DNA from: CAYVBN01 sp964538565 | GTDB lineage: Bacteria; Pseudomonadota; Alphaproteobacteria; Rhizobiales; Xanthobacteraceae | Assembly (NCBI GenBank): GCA_964538565.1 | Contig: CAZIGW010000117.1 | Span: forward strand, 1-35,640 | Reading direction: 5' to 3' | DNA length: 35,640 nt | Shown here: positions 7,317 to 14,616 of the stretch, one piece after another | How positions within the stretch are numbered: the stretch's first letter is position 1 | Layout of the letters: each line of letters starts with the position of its first letter | Notes under the pieces: generated by a model | Database searches by the model: none | The model's input: the letters and a program-made list of their open reading frames with translations, nothing else | Told to the model about the DNA's origin: nothing | Position numbers and translations under genes: made by a program

Positions 7317-9091
7317 ATGACCTGCAGGCTCCCGCACAAGGATGTCGTGATCATCGGGCTGGGCTGGACCGGATCGATCCTCGCGCACGAGTTGACCGAC
7401 GCCGGTCTCGACGTGATCGCCATCGAGCGCGGGCCCTGGCGGGATTCTCCGACGGACTTTCCGCCAAACTACATGCAGGACGAATTGCGCTACCGGATTC
7501 GCCACGAGCTCTTTCTCCGTCCGGACCAGACGACCTTCACCTTTCGCAACAAGATGGATCAGACGGCGCTGCCGATCCGCACGTGGGGCGCCTTCATGCC
7601 GCCGAACGGCGTCGGTGGCGGCGGAGTGCATTGGAACGGCGAGACCTGGCGGTTCCTGCCGAGCGACTTCGTTCTGAAGACGCATCTCACGCAGCGTTAC
7701 GGCGCGGCGTTCCTCCCCGAGGACATGACGATCCAGGACTGGGGCGTCACCTACCAGGAACTGGAGCCGCACTACGATGCCTTCGAACATCTGTGCGGCA
7801 CCTCGGGCACCGCGGGCAATCTGCAGGGCAAGATCCAGGAGGGGGAAATCCGTTCGAGGGGCCGCGCTCCCGGCCGTATCCAAATCCGGCGCAGAAGCAG
7901 GGCTTCGGCCACGTGCTCTGGGCCAAGGCGGCGGCCGAACTCGGCTACAAACCGTTTCCGCAGCCCTCCGGAAACATGTCGCAGACCTACACCAACCCGC
8001 TTGGCCTGCGGCTCGGTCCGTGCACCTACTGCGGCTTCTGCGAATGGTTCGGCTGCGGCAACTACTCGAAGGCCAGCCCGCAGACGACGATCCTTCCGCT
8101 CCTCGTGCGGAAATCGAATTTCAGCGCGCGCGACAACTCGGAGGTGACGAGAATCAACCTCGACGGCTCGGGGAAGCGCGCGACCGGAGTGACCTTCGTC
8201 GACACCAGCGGGCAGGAATGGGAGCAGACGGCCGACCTGGTGATCCTCGCCGCCTACACGATCTTCAACGTGCAGCTTCTTCTGCTGTCGAAGATCGGCC
8301 GGCCGTACGACCCGGCAAGCAATTCGGGCGTGATCGGCCGCAATTTCACGCACCAGACCATTTCGGGCGTGGACGGATTTTTCGACAATTCCAAGTTCAA
8401 CTTCAACCCGTTCATCGCCTCGGGCGCGATCGGGATGTGCATCGACGAATTCAACGGCGACAATTTCGATCACGGGCCGCTCGGCTTTGTGGGCGGCGGC
8501 TATCTCGGACAGGTGCAGACAAACGGAAGGCCGATCGAAACGACGCCCGTTCCGCCGGATACGCCGAATTGGGGAGCGAAATGGAAACGAGCCGTGCGGG
8601 AGAACTATCTCAGCTCGATCTCGAACGGCAGCATTCACGCGAGCTTCTACAGTTATCGGGACGTCTATCTCGACCTCGACCCAACCTACAAGGACCGCCT
8701 GGGACGGCCGCTCGTCCGCATGACGATTGACTTTCACGAAAACGAATTGAAGGCAGCGGAGTTCTTGACCGACAAGTACGCCGAGATCGTACATGCGATG
8801 GGTGCCAGGCAAGTGGTCAAGAAGCCGTGCAAGGGGCCGTACGACGTCACCAAGTATCAGACGACGCATCTCAACGGCGGCGCCGTCATGGGGGCGGATC
8901 CCAGGACAAGTGCATTGAACCGATATCTCCAGGCGTGGGACGTGCCGAACCTGTTCGTCATGGGGGCGAGCGCCTTCCCGCAGAATGCCGGCTACAACCC
9001 GACCGGCACCGTCGCGGCGCTCGCCTTCTGGTCGGCGGCGGCCATCCGCGACATGTATCTGAAAGATCCGGGGCCGCTCGTGCATGCGTAA
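7317..9091 (+). pseudogene. GMC oxidoreductase, gluconate 2-dehydrogenase flavoprotein subunit, frameshifted
   Basis: Two adjacent frames together encode one intact flavoprotein of about 591 residues. The first frame (from ATG 7317) has the FAD-binding VVIIGLGWTGS. It is continuous up to a run of five G at 7841-7845, after which the sense frame is one base back (NPFEGPRSRPYPNP onward). Adding one G restores a single reading frame. In the restored protein C236, C239, C242 and C247 form a cluster (CTYCGFCEWFGC). H518 and N561 sit 43 apart, the same spacing as the active-site pair of GMC enzymes such as glucose oxidase. No other lesion is visible, so a sequencing error or very recent mutation is more likely than old decay. 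The partner genes lie 6 bp upstream and overlapping downstream. Confidence 0.87.
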
Positions 9092-10352
9092 CGCCCGGGC
9101 AGGATTGGCAGTTGCCGTCATGGCCACGCTGGCGTGCGCGACAGCCTCGCTGTCATCGCGCGCCCGCACGCCCGACCAGCAGGCCTTCGCCGAGATCGAA
9201 CGCGGCCGTTATCTGGTCGCCGTCGCCGACTGCGCCGCCTGCCATACACGCCCCGGCGGCGGCGCTCCGTTCGCCGGGGGCCGGCCGATCGAGACGCCGT
9301 TCGGTAACGTCATCGCCGCGAACATCACCCCCGACAAGGAGACGGGGATCGGCGCCTGGACCGATGACGACTTCGACAACGCGGTGCGCCGCGGCGTGCG
9401 GCCCGACGGCTCGCGGCTCTATCCGGCGATGCCGTACACGTCCTATACGAAGATGACGCGCGAGGACGTGAGCGCGATGCGCGCGTACCTCAGCACGGTT
9501 CTCCCGGTGCGCAATGAGGTGCACTCGGACGCGCTCCCGTTCCCGTTCAACATCCGTTTCGGGATGCGGGTCTGGGACTACCTGTTTTTCGATGCGGGCC
9601 CGTACGTGCCGGACGGCTCGAAGTCGGCGGAGTGGAATCGCGGCGCATACCTGGTGCAGGGGCCGGGGCATTGCGGCGCCTGTCATACGCCCAAGAACTT
9701 CGCGGGCGCGGACGAATCGGGCGAATTCCTGCAGGGAGCGAACCTGCAAGGATGGTTCGCGCCCGACATCACCAACGACGATCGGCGCGGGCTTGGCCGC
9801 TGGTCGGTCGGGCAGATCGTGAAATATCTGAAGACTGGGCACAATGCGATTTCCGGCGCGACCGGGACGATGTCGGAGGAGATCGCGATGGCGAGCTCGC
9901 TGATGACCGATGGCGATCTCGAGGCGATCGCGACCTATCTGAAATCGCTGCCGGGGCGAAACGAGGGGCGAAACGACGAGCCGAAGCCGATTGCGGCCGA
10001 CGATCCGCAGATGAAGGCCGGGGCGGCGATCTTCCGCGACCAGTGCTCGGCTTGTCATGGCCTCGAGGGCAAGGGTGTTCCGAATCTTTTTCCTGCGCTA
10101 GCCGGCTCCTCGCAGGTGCGCTCGGAAGACCCCGCCACGATCCTCAGGGTCATCCTGCGCGGGGCGCGCAGCGTCGCGACGGACGGCGAGCCGACCGGCC
10201 CCGGCATGCCGTCCTTCGCGTGGCAACTCAGTGACCGGGAGATCGCGGCCGTCGCCACCTATGTGCGCAACGCCTGGGGCTCCGCCGCGCCGGCGGTGTC
10301 GGCCGACACGGTCGCGAATTCGCGCAAGGACCTGATGGGACGCTCCGATTGA
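9084..10352 (+). CDS. Triheme cytochrome c, gluconate/alcohol dehydrogenase cytochrome subunit
   Basis: A 422-residue exported cytochrome with three heme c sites: CAACH (50-54), CGACH (197-201) and CSACH (321-325). This three-heme layout is typical of the cytochrome subunit of membrane-bound gluconate, sorbitol and alcohol dehydrogenases, which carries electrons from the flavoprotein to ubiquinone. Residues 5-25 form a signal peptide. The ATG lies inside the end of the flavoprotein gene (8-base overlap), so the two should be translated together. The C-terminus is polar and shows no clear membrane anchor, which is slightly unusual; attachment may rely on interactions. Confidence 0.92.
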   Translation: MRNARAGLAVAVMATLACATASLSSRARTPDQQAFAEIERGRYLVAVADCAACHTRPGGGAPFAGGRPIETPFGNVIAANITPDKETGIGAWTDDDFDNAVRRGVRPDGSRLYPAMPYTSYTKMTREDVSAMRAYLSTVLPVRNEVHSDALPFPFNIRFGMRVWDYLFFDAGPYVPDGSKSAEWNRGAYLVQGPGHCGACHTPKNFAGADESGEFLQGANLQGWFAPDITNDDRRGLGRWSVGQIVKYLKTGHNAISGATGTMSEEIAMASSLMTDGDLEAIATYLKSLPGRNEGRNDEPKPIAADDPQMKAGAAIFRDQCSACHGLEGKGVPNLFPALAGSSQVRSEDPATILRVILRGARSVATDGEPTGPGMPSFAWQLSDREIAAVATYVRNAWGSAAPAVSADTVANSRKDLMGRSD

Positions 10353-10433
10353 TTGTGGTCAGGCGGATACCCAGACCACGCGGCGCGCTCCTCCGTGGGC
10401 CCGCGGACGACAGAGCCGTCCGACGAGCCATCG

Positions 10434-10491
10434 GACATTGGACAAGATGGCGGCCATGCCATAGATGTCGGCGGAGTGACATTTGGACAAG
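10434..10491. repeat. Direct repeat GACATT(T)GGACAAG upstream of the cyclodeaminase gene
   Basis: GACATTGGACAAG at 10434-10446 recurs as GACATTTGGACAAG at 10478-10491, differing by one inserted T, with starts 44 bp apart. It lies in the 176-bp gap between the cytochrome gene and the next coding region. It could be a paired regulator site or chance; no regulator gene is nearby. Confidence 0.45.
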
Positions 10492-10528
10492 TGACCGGGT
10501 GAAACTCACATCCGGAATGCCCGCCCCG

Positions 10529-11500
10529 ATGAGCCATCCCCCTCTGTACTTGACCGAAGCGGACGTGGCGCGCCTCGTCACCGTCGACGACGCCATCGCG
10601 GCGCTCGGGGCGGTGTTTGCGAGCCGGTCCGATCGCGGCACCGTCAACCTGGCCCGTCAGCGCGCCCGGCTCGCGGCCGGGACTTTCAACCTGATGGGCG
10701 GCGCCTGGGGCGAGAAGGGCGTGTACGGCCTCAAGGCCTACTTCGGCGGCAAGGGCGGGGTGCGCTATCACGTCCTGCTCTACTCGGCGGCCGACGGGCG
10801 CCTGCTCGCCATGATGGAGGGCGATCTGTTCGGCCAGTTGCGAACCGGCGCGGCGAGCGCCATCGCCACGCGGTTGTTGGCGCGGCCCGATGCGCGCTCT
10901 CTGGCCGTGATCGGATCGGGCAAGCAGGCGCGCGCGCAGGTCCTGGCGGTCCGTGCGGTGCGGCTGATCGAGCGCATCACGGTGTTCAGCCGATCACCGG
11001 AGCGGCGCGAGGCGTTCGCCCGGGCACTGGCCGAGGAAACCGGACGCACCGTGCAGGCGACGAGCACCGCCGTGCAGTGCGTCGAGGACGCGGACGTCAT
11101 CGTCACCATTACCAAGTCGGCGGAGCCGGTGTTGCATTCCGAATGGGTGGCAGCGGGCGCCCACGTCAACGCGGCCGGCGCCAATTCGGCGGATCGCCGC
11201 GAGATCGATCCCGCGCTCGTGCTGCGGGCCGCCCGCAAGGTCACGGACGACCGCGAACAGGCGAAGATCGAAGCGGCGGAGTTTCGCGATCTCGCGGCCG
11301 AAGACCGGCTCGACTGGTCGGAAATCGACGAGCTTGGCGATGTCCTCGTCGGGAAGGCGCCGGGGCGGACATCACCGACGGACGTGACCCTGTTCAAGTC
11401 GCTGGGTATCGGCGTCGAGGACGTCGCCTTCGCCGAATGCGTCTACCGGCGGGCGCTCGCCGCAGGCGTCACGGGGCGTGTTCCGGTATCGCTGGCGTAA
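10529..11500 (+). CDS. Ornithine cyclodeaminase / mu-crystallin family protein
   Basis: A 323-residue protein of the OCD/mu-crystallin family, which includes ornithine cyclodeaminase, alanine dehydrogenase and ketimine reductases. The C-terminal half has the NAD(P)-binding Rossmann turn VIGSGKQARAQ. The N-terminal half has the characteristic FGQLRTGAASAIATRLLARP helix. Length matches the family (about 310-350). ATG 10529 and ATG 10517 are both possible; 10529 gives MSHPPLYLTEADV, a typical family start, with a GGA 12 bases upstream. It stands alone after a 176-bp gap behind the dehydrogenase trio and may have its own promoter. The precise reaction cannot be told from sequence. Confidence 0.87.
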   Translation: MSHPPLYLTEADVARLVTVDDAIAALGAVFASRSDRGTVNLARQRARLAAGTFNLMGGAWGEKGVYGLKAYFGGKGGVRYHVLLYSAADGRLLAMMEGDLFGQLRTGAASAIATRLLARPDARSLAVIGSGKQARAQVLAVRAVRLIERITVFSRSPERREAFARALAEETGRTVQATSTAVQCVEDADVIVTITKSAEPVLHSEWVAAGAHVNAAGANSADRREIDPALVLRAARKVTDDREQAKIEAAEFRDLAAEDRLDWSEIDELGDVLVGKAPGRTSPTDVTLFKSLGIGVEDVAFAECVYRRALAAGVTGRVPVSLA

Positions 11501-11540
11501 CCCCGCCAAATCTCGTCCCTCGTACGGCCGCCGAACGGCG

Positions 11541-11577
11541 GGCGACAAGCACCCGGCCCGCGCCGGGCCTTGTCGCC
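11541..11577. terminator. Bidirectional hairpin between convergent genes
   Basis: An outer 9-bp stem (GGCGACAAG 11541-11549 with CTTGTCGCC 11569-11577) encloses an inner 6-bp stem (CCCGGC 11552-11557 with GCCGGG 11562-11567) around a CCGC loop. It lies between the stops of the cyclodeaminase gene (+) and the membrane protein gene (-), so it could end transcription in both directions. There is no long T-run. Confidence 0.65.
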
Positions 11578-11599
11578 TGAACCGACCTGGTACTTTGGC

Positions 11600-12307
11600 T
11601 TACTGAGCGCTCGTTCGCGGCCGCATGTCGGCGATCGGCCGCATGAAGCCGACCGCGGCGCCGGCCAGCGCGCTGCCGGTCAGCAGGATCGAAGCCCCGA
11701 CGACGATCAGACCCGCCATCGTCAGCACGCCGGTCCTGATGCCGGTCACCGCGAGGATGCCGAGCACGATGGCGGCGAGACCCGCCAGCGCCTGCGCGGC
11801 CGCCGATCCGGACGCCATCTCCGACGCCACGATCTCGTTGCCGCCGCGGCTCACGTCCGACGTCTGGAGCCCCGACTTCATCTTCTGCAACGAGTGCGTC
11901 GAACCGCTGCTCAGCAGCAGCGCGCTGCCGAACACGATCAGAGAAATCGCCGCGAGGATGCCGGAAGCGATCCCGAGCAGGTCGAGAACGCCGAGCACGA
12001 TGCCGGTCGCGCCGGCGAGGAACAGGGCGGACAGCGTGCCGCCGCCGAACTCGGCCACCGACGTGCTCGTTCCGGTTCCCGCCGCATATCCGGGCGTATA
12101 CATCGTGTGGGCGAATTCGGACAGCACCGCTCCTCCGTGAATGAGAAGCGCGGCGCCGAAGACGATCGTGGCAATCGCCACGATGGTGGTCGAAGCCACT
12201 CCGGCGAGCGCAACGATGGCCAATACGATCGTCGCAAGACCACCAATCGCGTCGACGAAGGCGCCGCCGCCTTCCAAGGATGTGCTTTGGGCGAAACTCA
12301 TCGACAT
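11600..12307 (-). CDS. Membrane protein of three repeated two-helix hairpins, unknown function
   Basis: A 235-residue hydrophobic protein with about six membrane segments arranged as three related hairpins. Each opens like GLATIVLAIVAL / GATGIVLGVLDL / GLAAIVLGILAV and closes like IVFGAALLIHGGA / IVFGSALLLSSGS / IVVGASILLTGSA. Polar loops of roughly 30-40 residues separate the hairpins. I do not recognise a named family. The layout resembles small repeat membrane proteins such as the SPW or HdeD groups, but the key motifs do not match clearly. The ATG at 12307 has a perfect AGGAGG five bases upstream. It is divergent from cysH, with about 580 bp between them, and convergent with the cyclodeaminase gene. 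Confidence 0.8.
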   Translation of the reverse strand: MSMSFAQSTSLEGGGAFVDAIGGLATIVLAIVALAGVASTTIVAIATIVFGAALLIHGGAVLSEFAHTMYTPGYAAGTGTSTSVAEFGGGTLSALFLAGATGIVLGVLDLLGIASGILAAISLIVFGSALLLSSGSTHSLQKMKSGLQTSDVSRGGNEIVASEMASGSAAAQALAGLAAIVLGILAVTGIRTGVLTMAGLIVVGASILLTGSALAGAAVGFMRPIADMRPRTSAQ

Positions 12308-12886
12308 GAAAACCTCCTCTGTTTGAGGCAGATGCTTGGTTGTGGATTGGGGCGCGCAGCATCGGCGCACTGCACACCAGCGCCACTCGGCGGGCTCTGC
12401 TCGCGCTGGTTGCGTACCGAATCAACGTGCGGCGCGGGGCGCCAGTTCCCCGCAGGTTCGGATTGTCGCACCGGCCGGAAGCCAAGTTCCGCCGCCCGCA
12501 AAAGCATTTGGCGCCGGTCGCCCCGGAGGTAGCGCGGACCGCGCGTCGGCGGCAACGACGAACGCCCGGTGCCGCGGCGCCCCCCGGGAGAACGACGTTC
12601 TCCGCAGCGGCCACGGCGAAGCAGGGGCGGGCGCTTGTTCCCGGGTATCGGGAAAAGCCGATCTCCGGCGGAAAACGATCTTTTGCATCACCCTCCCGGC
12701 GTGAAAAAGGAGTCTCGAAAAGGGCTTTTCGGCGCGGCCTTGATTCCGGGACGGAGAGGCGCGCGCCGCGATATCATCCTTTCGAGAACCGACCCCCAGA
12801 CAAAACATCCATCGCGCCCGCCGCGCCGGATCGAAAAAGAATTCTTGCCGTTGACAAGGAAAATATCGGCGGTTGTTGTGCGCCGC
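12308..12886. promoter_or_regulatory. Divergent intergenic region before cysH
   Basis: This 579-bp stretch separates the membrane-protein gene (-) from cysH (+). Frames here are open because of high GC, but none resembles a known protein. A near-perfect palindrome, CGAAAAG-GG-CTTTTCG, lies at 12716-12731, and a TTGACA at 12851-12856 could be a -35 box, although no good -10 follows. Control of sulfate assimilation genes, for example by a CysB-type LysR regulator, would be expected to act here; that is inference. Confidence 0.5.
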
Positions 12887-13717
12887 ATGACGACCGAACA
12901 CACGCGCGAAGCGACAAAATTCATCACTGATCTCGCGGCGGCACCGCGCCCGCCGGCAGCTGCGCTCGCGGCACGAGCCGCCGAGCTCGACGCGCGGCTG
13001 GCGCCGCGCTCTCCCGCCGAGCGCCTCGCGGAATTTCGCAGCGAGGTTGCTGGCGTCCTTGTCTTCACCACGAGCTTCGGCCTGGAGGATCAGGTGGTTC
13101 TCGAGCTGATCCACCGGCAGGCGCTCGACATCGAGGTCGTCACGCTCGATACGGGCCGCCTGTTCGCCGAAACCTACGAGGTCTGGGCCGCGACCGAGCG
13201 ACGGTACGGACGCCGCATTCGGGCGATCTATCCGGATCGCGAGACGATCGAGGGTCTCGTGGCGCGACAGGGAATCAACGGCTTCTACGATTCGCGCGAG
13301 GCGCGCGAGGCATGTTGCCGCGTGCGCAAGGTCGAGCCGCTCGGGCGGGCGCTCGCCGGCGCTGCGGGCTGGATCACCGGGCTGCGCGCCGACCAGTCGG
13401 CGCATCGTGCCGGGATGCGCGTGGTCGAGGCCGATGCCTCACGCGGTCTTCTCAAGCTCAACCCGCTGCTCGACTGGTCGCGCGAGGACGCGCGGACGTT
13501 CGCCGAGCGGCAGGGGGTCCCCGTCAATGTGCTGCACGCACGGGGATTTCTGTCGATCGGGTGCGCTCCGTGCACGCGCGCGGTGCGGCCCGGAGAGCCC
13601 GAACGCGCGGGCCGCTGGTGGTGGGAGGCCGAGGAGAAGAAGGAGTGCGGTCTCCACCTCGACGCGAACGGCCGCTTGGTGCGGGCGGCTCCGGCCACGG
13701 CGGAGGTCGGGCGGTGA
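12887..13717 (+). CDS. cysH: Adenylyl-sulfate (APS) reductase, [4Fe-4S] type
   Basis: A 276-residue reductase that converts activated sulfate to sulfite with thioredoxin as electron donor. The iron-sulfur cysteines C143-C144 (ACCRVRK) and C226/C229 (IGCAPC) identify the [4Fe-4S] assimilatory type, which usually prefers APS over PAPS. The catalytic cysteine is C254 in KKECGLH. The PP-loop-type region TTSFGLEDQV lies near residue 61. ATG 12887 gives the family's normal length; the open frame upstream is non-homologous. The stop overlaps the cysD start (GTGA). No APS kinase gene is seen, which fits direct use of APS. Confidence 0.95.
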   Translation: MTTEHTREATKFITDLAAAPRPPAAALAARAAELDARLAPRSPAERLAEFRSEVAGVLVFTTSFGLEDQVVLELIHRQALDIEVVTLDTGRLFAETYEVWAATERRYGRRIRAIYPDRETIEGLVARQGINGFYDSREAREACCRVRKVEPLGRALAGAAGWITGLRADQSAHRAGMRVVEADASRGLLKLNPLLDWSREDARTFAERQGVPVNVLHARGFLSIGCAPCTRAVRPGEPERAGRWWWEAEEKKECGLHLDANGRLVRAAPATAEVGR

Positions 13718-14616
13718 TTCAGCTCTCCCATCTCGACAGGCTCGAAGCCGAAAGCATCTTCATCATCCGCGAAGCGGTCGCGGAATGCGCCAACCCGGTG
13801 ATGCTCTATTCGATTGGCAAGGATTCGGCCGTTCTCCTGCACCTTGCCCTCAAGGCGTTCTATCCCGGCAAGCTGCCGTTCCCGCTGCTGCATGTCGACA
13901 CGACGTGGAAGTTCCGCGAGATGATCGCGTTCCGCGACCGTCGCGCGCGCGAACTGGGGCTCGATCTGATCGTCCACACCAATCACGAGGGATTGGCGGC
14001 CGGCATCGATCCTTTCAAGAGCGGCTCGCGCCTCTACACCGACGTGATGAAGACGCAGGCGCTGCGCCAGGCACTCGACGCGCACGGATTCGACGCGGCG
14101 TTCGGCGGGGCGCGGCGCGACGAGGAGAAATCGCGCGCCAAGGAACGCGTGTTCTCGCTGCGATCCGCCGAGCACCGCTGGGATCCGAAGCGGCAACGGC
14201 CGGAGCCCTGGCGGCTCTACAACACGCGGCTTCGTCCGAAGGAGAGCGTGCGGGTGTTTCCGCTTTCGAACTGGACCGAGCTCGACGTGTGGACCTACAT
14301 CGCGCGCGAGAACATCCCGATCGTGCCGTTGTATTTCGCGGCGCCGCGGCCGGTCGTGCGGCGGGACGGCATCCTGATCATGCGCGACGACGAGCGGATG
14401 CCGCTTGCCCCCGGCGAGCGCGTGGAGATCCGCACCGTCCGCTTCCGCACGCTCGGTTGCTATCCGCTCACCGGAGCGGTGGAGAGCAGCGCGACGACGC
14501 TCGATGACATCATTGCCGAAATGAAGAACGCGCGCAGCTCCGAACGCCAGGGGCGGGTGATCGACCACGACGGGGCGGCTTCCATGGAGCAGAAGAAACA
14601 GGAAGGTTATTTCTGA
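13714..14616 (+). CDS. cysD: Sulfate adenylyltransferase subunit 2 (ATP sulfurylase small subunit)
   Basis: A 300-residue ATP pyrophosphatase that makes APS from ATP and sulfate together with CysN. The nucleotide-binding PP-loop is SIGKDS at about residues 33-38, and the LHVDTTWKFREMI, GGARRDEEKSRAKER and NWTELDVWTYI stretches are diagnostic for CysD. The GTG start at 13714 overlaps the cysH stop (GTGA), and the TGA stop shares one base with the cysN ATG. This start gives almost exactly the length of characterised CysD proteins. The three genes form a tight operon for cytoplasmic sulfate activation and reduction. Confidence 0.96.
   Translation: MIQLSHLDRLEAESIFIIREAVAECANPVMLYSIGKDSAVLLHLALKAFYPGKLPFPLLHVDTTWKFREMIAFRDRRARELGLDLIVHTNHEGLAAGIDPFKSGSRLYTDVMKTQALRQALDAHGFDAAFGGARRDEEKSRAKERVFSLRSAEHRWDPKRQRPEPWRLYNTRLRPKESVRVFPLSNWTELDVWTYIARENIPIVPLYFAAPRPVVRRDGILIMRDDERMPLAPGERVEIRTVRFRTLGCYPLTGAVESSATTLDDIIAEMKNARSSERQGRVIDHDGAASMEQKKQEGYF

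Noticed and set aside
7841..7850. Programmed -1 ribosomal frameshifting in the GMC flavoprotein
   Set aside because: The site reads GAG GGG GAA, and the second codon re-pairs poorly after a -1 slip. No downstream stem was found that I could defend. A homopolymer error or recent deletion is simpler.
12569..12886. Longer cysH start about 106 codons upstream
   Set aside because: The added residues are Arg/Pro-rich with no resemblance to APS reductases, and ATG 12887 gives normal family length.
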